Origin: Paraburkholderia sp.
GTDB lineage: Bacteria > Pseudomonadota > Gammaproteobacteria > Burkholderiales > Burkholderiaceae
Direction: 5' to 3'
NCBI RefSeq assembly: GCF_024281035.1
Contig: NZ_JAMXLH010000014.1
Coordinates: 1 to 64,000, forward strand
DNA length: 64,000 bases
Positions 1 to 9,928 of this stretch are shown piece after piece. Both the position numbers and the translations under genes were made by a program. The notes below the pieces were generated by a model. It was not told the DNA's origin, ran no database searches, and saw nothing but the letters and a program-made list of their open reading frames with translations. Positions within the stretch are counted from its first letter, which is position 1. The number at the start of each line of letters is the position of its first letter.

Positions 1-94
1 ACGCACGATACGCACGATACGCACGATACGCACGATACGCACGATACGCACGATACGCACGATACGCACGATACGCACGATACGCACGATACGC
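1..94. repeat. 9-bp tandem repeat, about ten copies
   Basis: The unit CGCACGATA is repeated perfectly about ten times from the first base of the window and ends in a partial unit before GCGGGACA. It may extend left beyond the window. It lies 115 bp past the stop codon of the leftward chemoreceptor gene. No coding frame is evident. A perfect short tandem array is prone to copy-number change by slippage. Confidence 0.95.
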
Positions 95-209
95 GGGACA
101 GCGTGCGGTCATTGCGGCCGCAAGCGAATGCGGATGCGGGCGGCACGCCGGTTAAGGCATAGCCGCCCGCTATGGTTTTACCCGCTGTGCTTCGTACGCA
201 TCGTGCGCG

Positions 210-1931
210 TCAGAACGTTTCCCAGTCGTGCTCCGCACTGGCCGCACCGGCCGGAAGTTCCGGCTCCCGCTGACGCACGGGGGCAGCGCTCGCACGCGCC
301 TTTACCTTCACTTTCGGTTCGTGCGGCGCAGCCGGTTTTACGGGCCTGGGCGCGGCGGCAACCGGCGCCTCGCGCGTCGCGCCGATCCGGAACGCCGAGA
401 TCACGTCACGCAAGCCGTGCGATTGCGTAGCCATCGCCTGGGCTGCCGCCGACGCTTCTTCCACCAGTGCCGCATTTTGTTGTGTCATCTCGTCCATCTG
501 CGAGACGGCCTTGTTGACCTGTTCGATGCCCGAGTGCTGCTCTTCGGAAGCGGCGGCGATTTCGCCCATGAGGTCGGCCACGCGTCTTGCGGACACCACG
601 ACTTCGTCGATGGTCGTGCCCGCCTCGTCGACGAGCTTCGAGCCTTCCGCCACCTGCGTGACCGACTGGCCGATCAATTCCTTGATTTCCTTCGCGGCAC
701 TGGCGCTGCGCTGCGCGAGGGTGCGGACTTCGGCGGCGACGACGGCGAAGCCGCGTCCCTGGTCTCCCGCGCGCGCCGCTTCCACGGCGGCGTTGAGCGC
801 GAGGATGTTGGTCTGGAACGCGATGCTGTCGATTACGCTGATGATCTGCTCGACGCGTTCGGACGTCGTCGAAATATCGTGCATCGTCGCCACGACGCGG
901 CGCACGGCGTCGCCGCCGCGCGCGGCGACCTGGGACGCGTTGACCGCGAGCGTATTGCCCTGGCGCGCGTTGTCGCTGTTGTGTTTCACCGTCGCGGTCA
1001 GTTGCTCCATGCTCGCCGCGGTTTCTTCGAGCGAGGCGGCCTGCTCTTCGGTGCGCGACGAAAGGTCGAGATTGCCGGTCGCGATTTCGCTGGCGCCCGT
1101 CGTGATCGATTCGGCGGACTGCTGGATGCGCCGCACGGCTTCCACGAGTTGCCGCTGCATCTGACTCATCGCGTACAGCAGGCTGTGCGAGTCGCCGTTC
1201 CTGACCTTCACCTGCGTGGTGAGATCGCCCGCGGCAATGCGCGTGCAGATTGCGGTGGCGTAGCCCGGTTCGCCGCCGAGGCTTGCGCGGATGCTGCGGA
1301 TCAGCCAGACCATGCCGATCGTGACGGCCACGCCAATCAGCGTCACGAGCACGAGGTTGCGGATCAGCGCGCTGAAGAACGCGTCGTCGATGTCGTCGAC
1401 ATAGAGGCCCGAGAAGAGGTGCCAGTCGTACTCGGGCACGAATACGGAGTAGGTGATCTTGCCGACCGGCTGGCTGTGGCCCGGCTTCGGCCACACGTAG
1501 CGGGTGAGGTGATTGCCGCCAGGCGACGAACTCTTCACGATCTCGACGGCAACGTGGCTGCCGCGTGCGTCCAGCATGCCGGACTGGTCCTTGTTCTCGA
1601 GTTCGGGCTTGGGCGGAACGAGCACGGCCCAGGCCCGCGAATCGTAAGCGCCGAAGTAACCGCTCTGATCGGCGCCGTAACGTATGTTGCGCAGGGCCGC
1701 GATGGTCAGGCGCTTTGCTTCGTCGGCGGATATCTGGCCGGACGTGGCCTGCTTCTGGAAGAACGCGACCACGCCCATCGCCGTGTCGACCTGCTGCGCG
1801 AGCATCTCTTCGCGATCGTTCAGCATGTTCTGCCGCGTCATGACCGCATTCGCGACAATCATGACGACGAGCGAGATCCACAGCAGGGCGATGATGCACC
1901 ACGCCTTCTTGTTCAACGATATACGGTTCAC
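210..1931 (-). CDS. Methyl-accepting chemotaxis protein with Cache sensor domain
   Basis: Membrane chemoreceptor that signals through CheW/CheA to the flagellar motor. From the GTG start (VNRISLNKK) there is a membrane helix at about residues 8-30, then a periplasmic single-Cache region with the family-like stretch [11 protein letters not shown], a second membrane helix at about 185-205, a HAMP domain, and a long cytoplasmic signalling hairpin containing the highly conserved [18 protein letters not shown] motif. The last five residues are DWETF, matching the xWETF tether that recruits CheR/CheB in Tar/Tsr-type receptors. The open frame continues upstream to 2363, but the upstream part overlaps the LysR gene and has no protein-like character. 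The ligand is unknown. Confidence 0.93.
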   Translation of the reverse strand: MNRISLNKKAWCIIALLWISLVVMIVANAVMTRQNMLNDREEMLAQQVDTAMGVVAFFQKQATSGQISADEAKRLTIAALRNIRYGADQSGYFGAYDSRAWAVLVPPKPELENKDQSGMLDARGSHVAVEIVKSSSPGGNHLTRYVWPKPGHSQPVGKITYSVFVPEYDWHLFSGLYVDDIDDAFFSALIRNLVLVTLIGVAVTIGMVWLIRSIRASLGGEPGYATAICTRIAAGDLTTQVKVRNGDSHSLLYAMSQMQRQLVEAVRRIQQSAESITTGASEIATGNLDLSSRTEEQAASLEETAASMEQLTATVKHNSDNARQGNTLAVNASQVAARGGDAVRRVVATMHDISTTSERVEQIISVIDSIAFQTNILALNAAVEAARAGDQGRGFAVVAAEVRTLAQRSASAAKEIKELIGQSVTQVAEGSKLVDEAGTTIDEVVVSARRVADLMGEIAAASEEQHSGIEQVNKAVSQMDEMTQQNAALVEEASAAAQAMATQSHGLRDVISAFRIGATREAPVAAAPRPVKPAAPHEPKVKVKARASAAPVRQREPELPAGAASAEHDWETF

Positions 1932-2110
1932 TTTTGGAATTCCCGGTCTCTCTCGTGTTGCTGCATTGTCCCAACACGCAATCCAGGCAGGCGGGACGGC
2001 CTCCCCACTCTGTTTATCGGACGATCTGGAGCAATCTGAACCCTCGCGGGGCGAATCCGCGCTGGAATGTCGCGTTGATGTGCCTGGGGGCGTTGACCGG
2101 GCCGCGACGT

Positions 2111-2992
2111 TCAGGCCGTGCGGGCGAACGGCCGGCAGCGCTCGACGGCTGAGAAGAACGATGCGACGAGACGGCTCTCGCGCCGCTCGCTCAAACAGCA
2201 GACGTGGATGTGCGTGACGACCGGATCGCCCTCGATGCGCAACGGGCGCAGGCGTTCGTCGGGCACGTACTCGGCCTGCGATACCGTCCCGACGCCGAGA
2301 CCGCGCGCGACGGCTTCGCGCAGCGCTTCGCGGCTGCCGATTTCCATGGCGATGCTGGGGCAAAGGCTTGCTTCGCCGAGTGCGTCTTCAATCGCGCGCC
2401 GCGTGGTCGAACCGGGCTCGCGCATGAGGAGCGGTTCGCGGGCGAGTTCCTTCAACGTGATCGACTTGCGAGCGGCAAAGCGATGCGCCTTGTCGACGAA
2501 CGCGATGACGGGAAACGTCCCGTACGGCTGCGTGTAATAGCGCGTGTCTTCGAATGCGCGGGCCACGACGCCCACGTCGCAGGCGTACTGATCGAGGTCG
2601 CGCAGCACTTCCTCGGAATTGCCGAGCGTCACCGAGAGCTGCATGCGCGGATAGATGGCATGCCAGGCCTCGATCATCTCGGTCACGTGAGCCGGACCGA
2701 CTGCGCCGATTTTCAGCGTGCCGCGCTGAAGCGCGCCGCTATCGTGCAGCAGCGAGATGGCGTCGCTCTCGTAGCCGCTGATGCGCCGCGCAATGGGGAG
2801 GAATTCCAGCCCGACCGCGGACAGTTCCACGCGCCGGCCGCGCCGGTGAAAGAGTTCGACACCGTGCTCGCGTTCGAGGGCCTGGATCTGCGACGTGATC
2901 GTCGTCTGACTCGTGGAGAGCGCCCGTGCAGCGGCGGTGAAGCCGCCGTGCTGCGCAACGGCGATGAAACTGCGGATCTGCGTGAGGGTCAT
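2111..2992 (-). CDS. LysR-family transcriptional regulator
   Basis: 293 aa. The N-terminal winged helix-turn-helix covers about residues 3-62 ([20 protein letters not shown], then [14 protein letters not shown]). A periplasmic-binding-protein-like effector domain follows to the C-terminus ([10 protein letters not shown]... and [12 protein letters not shown]). The length is typical of the family. No divergently transcribed target lies directly beside it, so the regulon cannot be inferred from context. The chemoreceptor downstream is on the same strand. Confidence 0.9.
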   Translation of the reverse strand: MTLTQIRSFIAVAQHGGFTAAARALSTSQTTITSQIQALEREHGVELFHRRGRRVELSAVGLEFLPIARRISGYESDAISLLHDSGALQRGTLKIGAVGPAHVTEMIEAWHAIYPRMQLSVTLGNSEEVLRDLDQYACDVGVVARAFEDTRYYTQPYGTFPVIAFVDKAHRFAARKSITLKELAREPLLMREPGSTTRRAIEDALGEASLCPSIAMEIGSREALREAVARGLGVGTVSQAEYVPDERLRPLRIEGDPVVTHIHVCCLSERRESRLVASFFSAVERCRPFARTA

Positions 2993-3199
2993 GGCGGGCG
3001 CCGAGCGAATAAACCGTCGCGAACGGCGGTTTCGACCGAAAAACGCAATCTATCCGCGTTGTGTGACAGTTTCGGAACGCGCAGCGCTCGTAATGTGAGG
3101 GCGAAGTTGCGGCCATCGCCGGTATGCCCTTGCCCGAATGGGCGCTCACCGCAGTGCTACGGCTGCTACGCGCTGTTTGCTGCGGGCTGGTACGGGCCA

Positions 3200-3616
3200 C
3201 TACGGGCGCGGCATCTTCGGCGCTTTCGACCGCGCTCCCGTGGCCGTCTTTTGCTTCTTGTTTCGATTGAATTCCACCGCGGCACGGATCAGCGCTGTTA
3301 AAGCGCGTTCATCGACTGCGTCGCCCTCGAACCAGTCGATGGCCCGTCTCGCGTTGCCGTCGAGGCCCGCGTTGAACAGCTTCCCGGGATCGGGGAGGCT
3401 TGCGCCAAAGGCGAACGTCAGTTTCACCTTGTCCTTGTGGGCATTGGCGACGGCGATCATGCCGTCGCGATACCAGACCGGGCTTCCCATGTACTTCCAT
3501 TCCTCGACGATCTCGTGATCGGCATCGAGAATGAGCCTGCGAACGGCCGCGAGTGTTTGCCCGCGCCAGTCCGTGAGCTCCGCGATCATCTGGTCGATGC
3601 GTTCGGATGCATTCAT
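3200..3616 (-). CDS. DUF1801-type (YdhG-like) small protein
   Basis: 138 aa soluble protein. The stretch VEEWKYMGSPVWYRDGMIAVANAHKDKVKLTFAFGASLPDP is typical of the DUF1801 fold, which is related to frataxin-like YdhG proteins. It is the third gene of a leftward marR-MFS-DUF1801 run and starts 6 bp after the MFS stop codon. A GAGG ribosome-binding site lies about 10 bp before its ATG. The C-terminus is basic (NRNKKQKT...). The biochemical role is not established for the family. Confidence 0.8.
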   Translation of the reverse strand: MNASERIDQMIAELTDWRGQTLAAVRRLILDADHEIVEEWKYMGSPVWYRDGMIAVANAHKDKVKLTFAFGASLPDPGKLFNAGLDGNARRAIDWFEGDAVDERALTALIRAAVEFNRNKKQKTATGARSKAPKMPRP

Positions 3617-3622
3617 GGGATT

Positions 3623-4891
3623 TCATGCCTCGATGTCGTGGTCGGAGTCCTGCGACGCTAACACCGATGTCTCGTCGGCGTGTGCTTCTCGCCGCATCTC
3701 GCGTGCCGCGACGAACGCTGCGGCGATGCCCGAAGCCGCACCCACCACCAGCGCCCAGCGCGGGCCGTAATGATCGGCCACCCAGCCGACGATCGGCGCG
3801 CCGATGGGCGTACCGCCCAGCACCACCGCGAGCCGGATCGCCATGACGCGCCCGCGCATGGCGGGCTCGGTCGAGAGTTGCATGAGGCTGTTGGTCGTCG
3901 TCGTGAGCGTCAATGCAGCGACGCCAATGAGCACGAGCGCCGCGCCGAACCATCCATAGCCGGGCGCGATTGCCGCAAGCGCACAGCCGACACCGAACAG
4001 CACGGAGCCCGTGAGCAGCGAGCCAAAGCGCGGCAGGCTGCGTCGCGCGCCGAGCAGCGCGCCGGACACGGTGCCGACGGCCATCAACGACGAGAGGAGG
4101 CCGTAGCCGCCCGCGTCGGTATGAAAGACGCGTACGGCCATCGTCGAGATGAAGATCGGAAAGTTCAGGCCGAACGTGCCGACCAGTGCGAGCATGACGA
4201 CGATGGCCTTGAGGTCGGGGCGCGACCACACGTAGCGAAAGCCCGCCGTCATGCTGCCGCGCGCCGGACGGGCACGCCCGCGTGTGCGCAGTTCCTGCGT
4301 GCGCAGGTGCGTGAGCGAGATCAGCACGGCGACGAACGAGAGGCCGTTGACGATAAACGCCCATCCCACGCCGACCGATGCGATCACCACGCCCGCCACG
4401 GCAGGGCCGACCATACGCGCTGCATTGAACGAGGTGGAATTGAGCGCGACGGCGTTGGGCAGGTCGCCGTCGCCGACCAGTTCGGAGACGAAGGTCTGCC
4501 GCACCGGCGCATCGAAGGCCGTCGTGCAGCCGAACAGGAAGGCGAATGCGTAGACGTGCCAGAGCTGCACGACGCCGGAGACGGTCAACACGCCGAGCAA
4601 GAGCGCGAGCGCGCCCAGCGTCGCCTGCGTGGCCATCAGCAGCTTGCGTTGGTCGAGATGATCGGCGGCGTAGCCGGACCACGGCAGGAAGAGCAACTGG
4701 GGCCCGAATTGCAGCCCCATGACCACGCCCACCGCCGCCGCGCTGTGGTGCGTAAGCCCGGTGAGAACGAGCCAGTCCTGCGCCGTGCGCTGCATCCACG
4801 TGCCGATGTTGGACACGATCGCGCCGCTCGCCCACACGCGGTAATTGAAGCTGCGCAGCGAGCGAAAGACGCCGTCCGACGAGGTGCTCAT
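3623..4891 (-). CDS. MFS exporter of the DHA3/EntS type
   Basis: 422 aa with about 12 hydrophobic segments. The N-terminus (FRSLRSFNYRVWASGAIVSNIGTWMQRTAQDWLVL) and the DAPVRQTFVSELV motif are characteristic of the drug/siderophore DHA3 branch of the major facilitator superfamily. It is a proton-driven inner-membrane exporter with unknown substrate. It lies 21 bp downstream of a marR gene on the same strand, so substrate-responsive derepression by that MarR protein is the natural inference. Confidence 0.88.
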   Translation of the reverse strand: MSTSSDGVFRSLRSFNYRVWASGAIVSNIGTWMQRTAQDWLVLTGLTHHSAAAVGVVMGLQFGPQLLFLPWSGYAADHLDQRKLLMATQATLGALALLLGVLTVSGVVQLWHVYAFAFLFGCTTAFDAPVRQTFVSELVGDGDLPNAVALNSTSFNAARMVGPAVAGVVIASVGVGWAFIVNGLSFVAVLISLTHLRTQELRTRGRARPARGSMTAGFRYVWSRPDLKAIVVMLALVGTFGLNFPIFISTMAVRVFHTDAGGYGLLSSLMAVGTVSGALLGARRSLPRFGSLLTGSVLFGVGCALAAIAPGYGWFGAALVLIGVAALTLTTTTNSLMQLSTEPAMRGRVMAIRLAVVLGGTPIGAPIVGWVADHYGPRWALVVGAASGIAAAFVAAREMRREAHADETSVLASQDSDHDIEA

Positions 4892-4912
4892 GCGTGCTCC
4901 GGCGTCAGTCGC

Positions 4913-5365
4913 TCAGTCATCTACGAGCCGCTGGAGCAGATCGAGTGCGGCAGCGAGTTCCCGCTGTTCGTCCTCGTCGAGCTTTGCTTCGATCGTATGC
5001 GAGAGCCAGTCCTGGCGCGCTGCCCGGACATCGCGCAGCCACGCGGCGCAGGCGTCGGTGAGCGACCAGAGCGTCTGGCGGCCGTCGTCGGGGTCGGGTG
5101 CGCCATTCAGGAGGCCGGCGGCGTCGAGTTGCGCGATCACGGCGCCCATCGACTGCGGGCGCATGCCTTCGGCGCGCGCGAGGCTCGTTACGGTGCCCGG
5201 CCCTTCGCGGTCGAGGCGCACGAGCACGGCGACCTGCGACGGCGTGAAGTCTCCGGGGTTGGACTGTTCGCGCAGGCGGCGTCTGAGTTTGCCGATCAGG
5301 GCGCGGATCTCGCTCGCGAGCTGGGCGGCGAGATCGTGTTCGGCGAGGGGATTGCGGCGGGTCAT
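4913..5365 (-). CDS. MarR-family transcriptional regulator
   Basis: 150 aa with a winged-helix core: FTPSQVAVLVRLDREGPGTVTSLARAEGMRPQSMGAVIAQLDAAGLL, then the wing DPDDGRQTLWSLTD. It is the first gene of the operon with the MFS exporter and the DUF1801 protein, which is the usual arrangement for an autoregulated MarR repressor of an efflux pump. No convincing ribosome-binding site precedes the ATG. An internal start is possible but would cut into the first helix. Confidence 0.9.
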   Translation of the reverse strand: MTRRNPLAEHDLAAQLASEIRALIGKLRRRLREQSNPGDFTPSQVAVLVRLDREGPGTVTSLARAEGMRPQSMGAVIAQLDAAGLLNGAPDPDDGRQTLWSLTDACAAWLRDVRAARQDWLSHTIEAKLDEDEQRELAAALDLLQRLVDD

Positions 5366-5572
5366 GCGGGCATTCTAGGAGAAAGGAAGGCAAACTTCAA
5401 AGTTTGGCTTCAGATCTGCCCTGGGCCTTACATTTGAGCCTGTAATGCGGGCTTTTGAATCGGGCCTGGAATTCGGGCCTGCCGTTCACGGAGGCGTCTT
5501 GCCTCGCCGGTAGGATCGGCGCGATGGCAAGGGCGGCGCCTGTCGGCCCGCTCGCCGCTTCGAGGATTGGCA

Positions 5573-6361
5573 ATGCAGACGGTCGTAATCACCGATTGGC
5601 AGCAGTTCATGGCGCTCACGATGCAGCTCGAAGGCTGGGCCTTTCGGGGGCAGCAAAACGAGGCCTGGCGGCTCGAAAGCTCGCTTTCGCGCTACATGCG
5701 CGACTATGTGCTGGACCGCAGCCAGTGGCGCGTGCGCGAGGAGCGGGCGATCCGCATCTTCCGGCGCAAGGCGCACAACTTTCTCGCGCATCCCGACCTG
5801 CTCAAGGACGACCTGCGCTGCCTCGCGCTGATGCAGCACCACGGCGCGCCGACGCGCCTGCTCGATTTCACGAAAAGTCCCTTCGTCGCCGCGTTCTTCG
5901 CACTTGAACGCGCGACCGGCGATGCGGCGGTCTTCGCGCTGAATACGCCCGCGCTGTGGAATAACCGGGCCGTGCCGAAGGCCAACCCGACGCTCACGCG
6001 CGACATGATCGATCCCCGCGTGCACGACAATTTCGACCGGTACTATTTTTCAAACCGCCACGAGATCGTGTGGTTCGGCGAACCCACGGAAATGGACGAC
6101 CGGCTCGTCGCGCAGTCGGGCACGTTCGTGGTGCCCGGCGTCATCGACAAGTCGCTACAGGCCATTCTCGACGGCTACGAAAGCAACGAAGAACTCCTGC
6201 ACAAGATCGTGCTGCCCGAGCGCATTCGCGTCGACGCGATGAAGTGGCTCTACCGGATGAACATCACCAATGCATCGCTGCTTCCGGGGCTCGACGGTCT
6301 TGCGCGCTCGATTGCGGTCGAACTGGAAATCGTCTGGCCGGGTCTGATGCCGTCTCCGTGA
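5573..6361 (+). CDS. FRG-domain protein
   Basis: 262 aa. The segment EGWAFRGQQNEAWRLESSLSRY near residues 15-40 is the FRG signature, and ALMQHHGAPTRLLDFTKSPFVAAFFALE at about 85-112 is the second conserved block. The ATG at 5573 is preferred over a TTG two codons upstream because GAGG at 5562-5565 is 7 bp from this ATG. The gene is monocistronic between divergent and convergent neighbours. FRG proteins are of unknown biochemical function; some sit in phage-defence or secretion-associated loci, but nothing here supports that for this copy. Confidence 0.88.
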   Translation: MQTVVITDWQQFMALTMQLEGWAFRGQQNEAWRLESSLSRYMRDYVLDRSQWRVREERAIRIFRRKAHNFLAHPDLLKDDLRCLALMQHHGAPTRLLDFTKSPFVAAFFALERATGDAAVFALNTPALWNNRAVPKANPTLTRDMIDPRVHDNFDRYYFSNRHEIVWFGEPTEMDDRLVAQSGTFVVPGVIDKSLQAILDGYESNEELLHKIVLPERIRVDAMKWLYRMNITNASLLPGLDGLARSIAVELEIVWPGLMPSP

Positions 6362-6401
6362 CGCCCGCGGCGCGCCAGCCGGGCCAGCCGCGTTAGCCGC
6401 G

Positions 6402-7226
6402 CTAGTGGTTCGCCCTGAAAATGCCATTGAGCTGCGGGCCGCGCGCGGCGCCTTCGAAGCCGTCGAAGCGGCCCTCGGCCAGCGCCTGCGCGGCGCGCAT
6501 GAAAGCGCCCCATGCCGCGCGCGCCAATGCGCCGCCGACGCTCACGCGCCGCACGCCGAGCGCCGCGAGATCCGCAAGCGTGAACTCCGAGACCGAACCC
6601 ACCAGCACGTTGACCGGCTTCGGCGCGACTGCGCCGACCACGGCGGCGATCTGTTCGCGCGTCTGGATGCCCGGCGCGTAAAGGCAATCGGCGCCCGCGT
6701 CCGCGTAGGCCACGAGGCGACGGATGGCGTCGTCGAGATCGGCCTTGCCCGCGAAAAAATTCTCGGCGCGTCCGACGAGCAGCGTGTCGCCGCCGTGTGC
6801 GTCGATGGCGCGCCGCGCCGCCTTGATCCGCTCGACGGCAACCTCGACCGGAAACAGCGGCGCGGCCGGGTCGCTCGTCGAGTCCTCGATGGACAGGCCC
6901 GCAACGCCCGTTTCCACCGCCAGGCACACGCTTTGCTCAACTTCATCGGGGTTCGCGCCGAAACCACTTTCGAAATCGGCGTTCACGGGCAGGTCCGTCG
7001 CGCTCGCGATTGCGCGCAGATGGGCAAGCACCGCCTCGCGGCCGACGGTGTTGTCGGCGTGGCCCGTGGACCAGGCAAATCCGGAACTGGTGGTGGCGAG
7101 CGCCTTGAAGCCGAGGTCCTGCAAATAACGGGCGCTGCCCACATCCCACGGATTCGGCAGCATGAAGCAGCCGGACTCGTGCAGCGCGCGAAACGCCGCG
7201 CGCTTTTCGCCTGTGGTTTGAGGCAT
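6402..7226 (-). CDS. Isocitrate lyase/PEP mutase-superfamily enzyme
   Basis: 274 aa TIM-barrel enzyme. Visible features are LPNPWDVGSARYLQDLGFKALATTSSGFAWSTG at the N-terminus, the metal-site region PVNADFESGFG, and GLSIEDST downstream. The family includes oxaloacetate decarboxylases, 2-methylisocitrate lyase-like and PEP mutase-like enzymes, and the substrate cannot be told from sequence here. The ATG at 7226 is preceded by AGGAG. The longer frame to 7343 has no family similarity and no ribosome-binding site. Confidence 0.85.
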   Translation of the reverse strand: MPQTTGEKRAAFRALHESGCFMLPNPWDVGSARYLQDLGFKALATTSSGFAWSTGHADNTVGREAVLAHLRAIASATDLPVNADFESGFGANPDEVEQSVCLAVETGVAGLSIEDSTSDPAAPLFPVEVAVERIKAARRAIDAHGGDTLLVGRAENFFAGKADLDDAIRRLVAYADAGADCLYAPGIQTREQIAAVVGAVAPKPVNVLVGSVSEFTLADLAALGVRRVSVGGALARAAWGAFMRAAQALAEGRFDGFEGAARGPQLNGIFRANH

Positions 7227-7446
7227 GACGTGTCTCCTGGTCGAATAAGGGGACGGCAAGCGTGAGTGCCGCACGCTCGCCAGCATAAACGGGGTAGTCG
7301 TTTCGTGCGGTCGGCGTGAGCTCACACCAACATGGAGGGACATGAAATGTTTGCTATCGCAGATGCCGGAGCCGAAACCTGATTGAAGTTAATTCGGTAC
7401 GTAACTATCCAATCGTTCAGATCTACCTTTCTTTTTGGGGTACGAA

Positions 7447-8817
7447 ATGACTGATGAATCATCGGGGGTGATGCCCCTATCCGCGGAAGACGCCCAACGT
7501 CAGTTGCGCCGCGCTGTCATTGCCAGCACGATCGGCACGACGATCGAGTGGTACGACTTCTTTCTCTACAGCATCGTAACGGGCCTCGTTTTCGCGAAAC
7601 TGTACTTTCCTGAATCCGATCCGCTCGTCGGCACGCTGCAGGCGTTTCTGATTTACGCGGTCGGTTTTATTGCGCGGCCGGTCGGTGCGGCGATTTTCGG
7701 CCACTACGGCGATCGCGTCGGCCGCAAGGCCACGCTGATCGTGACGCTGCTCACGATGGGGCTCGCCACGTTCGCCGTGGCGTTCGTTCCGACCTATGCC
7801 TCGATCGGTATCTGGGGCGCCGTGATTCTCACCGTGCTGCGCTTCATTCAGGGTGTGGGCGTGGGCGGCGAGTGGGGCGGCTCGGTGCTGATGTCCATGG
7901 AGTGGGCGCGAACCAATTCGCACCGCGGCTTTGTGGCTTCCTGGCCGCAGTTCGGCGTGCCGGCGGGACTGTTCATCGCCAACCTGGCGGTTCTGGCGAT
8001 GAGCGAAATCTCCGGTAGCGCGTTCCTCACCTGGGGATGGCGTGTGCCGTTCTTCATGAGCATCGTGCTCGTCGCAATCGGCCTCTACATCCGCTTGAAC
8101 ATCCTGGAGACGCCAATATTTGCGAAGCTGCTCGCCGAGCGCAAGATCGAAAAGACCCCGATGCTCGAGGTGATCCGCCGCCAGCCGAAAGACATTCTGT
8201 ATTCGGCGCTCGCACGTATGGCCGAACAGGCGCCGTTCTACATCTTTACTGCCTTTGTCTTCACGTATGGCGTGACGAACCTCGGCGTATCGCGGAACCT
8301 CCTGCTAATCGCAGTGCTCGCGGCTTCCGTCGTGGAATTCGGCACGATTCCGTTTTTCGGCCACCTGTCCGACCGGATCGGGCGCAAGCGCATGTACATG
8401 ATCGGCGCCGTGGCGGTAGGCGTATTCGGCTTTCTCTACTTCGCGATGGTCGACACCAGAAATCCAATGTGGATCTTCGCGGCGATCGTGCTTTCGCTGG
8501 TGCCGCACTCGATGCTGTACGGTCCGCAGGCAGCCTTTATCGCCGAATCGTTCACGGGGCGGCTGCGCTACAGCGGCGCGTCGCTCGGCTATCAACTGGC
8601 TTCCGTCATTGCCGGCGGTCCCGCGCCATTGATCGCAACGGCGCTCTTCGCTTACTACCGCTCGGGCTATGCGATTGCGGCGTACATCCTCGTGTGCGCC
8701 GTGGTCAGCCTCTTTGCCGCGTGGCGCATGGGCGACTACACGAACAAGGATATCTCGCGCGAATACGATGAAGCGCATGCGTTGCACGATGGCGGACACG
8801 CTTCACGGCCCGCATGA
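7447..8817 (+). CDS. MFS metabolite:H+ symporter (MHS family)
   Basis: 456 aa importer. The N-terminus STIGTTIEWYDFFLYSIVTGLVF and the loop motif GHYGDRVGRKATL followed by RFIQGVGVGGEWGGSVLMSMEW are diagnostic of the MHS branch (ShiA, ProP, KgtP relatives). Twelve hydrophobic segments are visible and a second GHLSDRIGRKRMY loop sits in the C-terminal half. The ATG at 7447 is chosen because GGGG at 7437-7440 is 6 bp upstream. The transported acid is unknown. A strong hairpin follows the stop codon. Confidence 0.9.
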   Translation: MTDESSGVMPLSAEDAQRQLRRAVIASTIGTTIEWYDFFLYSIVTGLVFAKLYFPESDPLVGTLQAFLIYAVGFIARPVGAAIFGHYGDRVGRKATLIVTLLTMGLATFAVAFVPTYASIGIWGAVILTVLRFIQGVGVGGEWGGSVLMSMEWARTNSHRGFVASWPQFGVPAGLFIANLAVLAMSEISGSAFLTWGWRVPFFMSIVLVAIGLYIRLNILETPIFAKLLAERKIEKTPMLEVIRRQPKDILYSALARMAEQAPFYIFTAFVFTYGVTNLGVSRNLLLIAVLAASVVEFGTIPFFGHLSDRIGRKRMYMIGAVAVGVFGFLYFAMVDTRNPMWIFAAIVLSLVPHSMLYGPQAAFIAESFTGRLRYSGASLGYQLASVIAGGPAPLIATALFAYYRSGYAIAAYILVCAVVSLFAAWRMGDYTNKDISREYDEAHALHDGGHASRPA

Positions 8818-8853
8818 GCTATCGGTTTGCGGTACGGCTTTGCGGCACGGCAG

Positions 8854-8883
8854 GTCAATGCGCCAGGCAACTGGCGCATTGAC
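8854..8883 (+). terminator. Hairpin downstream of the MHS transporter
   Basis: A perfect 13-bp stem (GTCAATGCGCCAG / CTGGCGCATTGAC) closes on a GCAA tetraloop, 37 bp after the stop codon. No U tract follows, so it may work as an RNA 3'-end stabiliser or Rho-assisted terminator rather than a classic intrinsic one. Confidence 0.7.
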
Positions 8884-9928
8884 TGATTCGGTGCGCCCAC
8901 ATGCGGTTTGCATGATGCCGGCAACGCTTGCGACCCGGCTGCACAACGCACGCATGCAGCCGCTATCACGACGATGTTGCGAACCGTCAATCGCGGCCCT
9001 GTCCGGCTCATGCGCCGCGCATCGTTTCACGCTTCGACGTGCCTCATCATCTGCGCGCGACGCCTGCAAAAGCGCACGCAAGACTGCGCGGTGCGCTATT
9101 TCGTCATCCCGTCGCGAAGCCGCCCGAAATGGTTGCGCAAGGACAAGATTGCCCGGGGCGAAATTAAAAAATCGCGGTCTGCGCAGCGCGTGTCTATCTG
9201 AATAATTCGCGCAATTGCCGGACTGGCAAGGCCTCGCGTGCTTATGTGGCTAATAAAACCATTGTGCAAGTAAGGAAATGCGCCGGATGTCTGATTTTTT
9301 GAGTGACCTAAAACCCTTTCATCGTCACGGGAATATGTGCGGCATTCTGCTGCATAACCGAAATTGAGAAATTGATGGCTATCAAAGATATCTATTACCG
9401 GAGGGTTTAGTCTCTTTCCTGTTACGAAGTCGTAATTAACAGGTTGCACTGATATCGTTGAAGTCGCGAAAGACATTATTTCATTTTGCCGGGGAATGGC
9501 TATCTGAAAATCGGTTTGCTGCCCGCGCTGAATGTAATTGGCATTGGGATCTCGGTTCATTATGGTTGCGCATCTCAAACCCGGCTTTAACGGGTGACAG
9601 GTGTTTTTTGCCCGCGTCGCTATTCCCCGAATAGCTCGCATCGGCTGCGCAGGGAAGCCAGTCCTCGATCCGCTCGTGCGGCACCCGTTGCCGCAGGGAG
9701 AATTGCGTGCGTGAACGGGAGAATCGTCTTCAGGTAATCAATATCGCCTGGTTCCGGCAGGAAATTCCGAACGAAATTCGGACGAGAATACACACAAAAC
9801 GCTCTGTTTAACGCGCCGTGGATTACTGAAAGAAAGGGAATGTTAGCCGCCGTCTGGGGATTTTCGGCGCCAAATTATTCCTGGCGCATCACAGCTCCCG
9901 GCAGCGAGAGCAAATAAGGAGAATGCTC
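8884..9928. other. About 1-kb intergenic region, AT-rich in part, upstream of nirK
   Basis: No open frame here has protein-like composition or a convincing start. From about 9150 the base composition becomes clearly more AT-rich than the flanks. It contains a perfect FNR-type box at 9372-9385, an inverted repeat TCCGAA-N5-TTCGGA at 9766-9782, and a hairpin GCGCCA-N9-TGGCGC at 9867-9887 about 40 bp before the nirK start. If transcription starts near the FNR box, nirK has a leader of about 500 nt. Confidence 0.6.
9372..9385. promoter_or_regulatory. FNR/Anr/DNR-type box
   Basis: TTGAT-GGCT-ATCAA is a perfect match to the FNR/Anr consensus TTGAT-N4-ATCAA. It lies in the nirK upstream region 544 bp before the start codon. 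nirK genes are classically controlled by Fnr/Crp-family regulators (Anr, DNR, NnrR) under low oxygen and nitrogen oxides. The distance is unusual, and a start site near 9420 for rightward transcription would be expected if the box acts at -41.5. Confidence 0.7.

Noticed and set aside
228-2039. 603-codon open frame on the plus strand
   Set aside because: Antisense to the chemoreceptor gene, which has Cache, HAMP and signalling domains and the DWETF end.
9096-9641. 181-codon leftward frame in the nirK upstream region
   Set aside because: No ribosome-binding site, no recognisable motif, and it spans the FNR box. The AT-rich composition fits regulatory DNA better.
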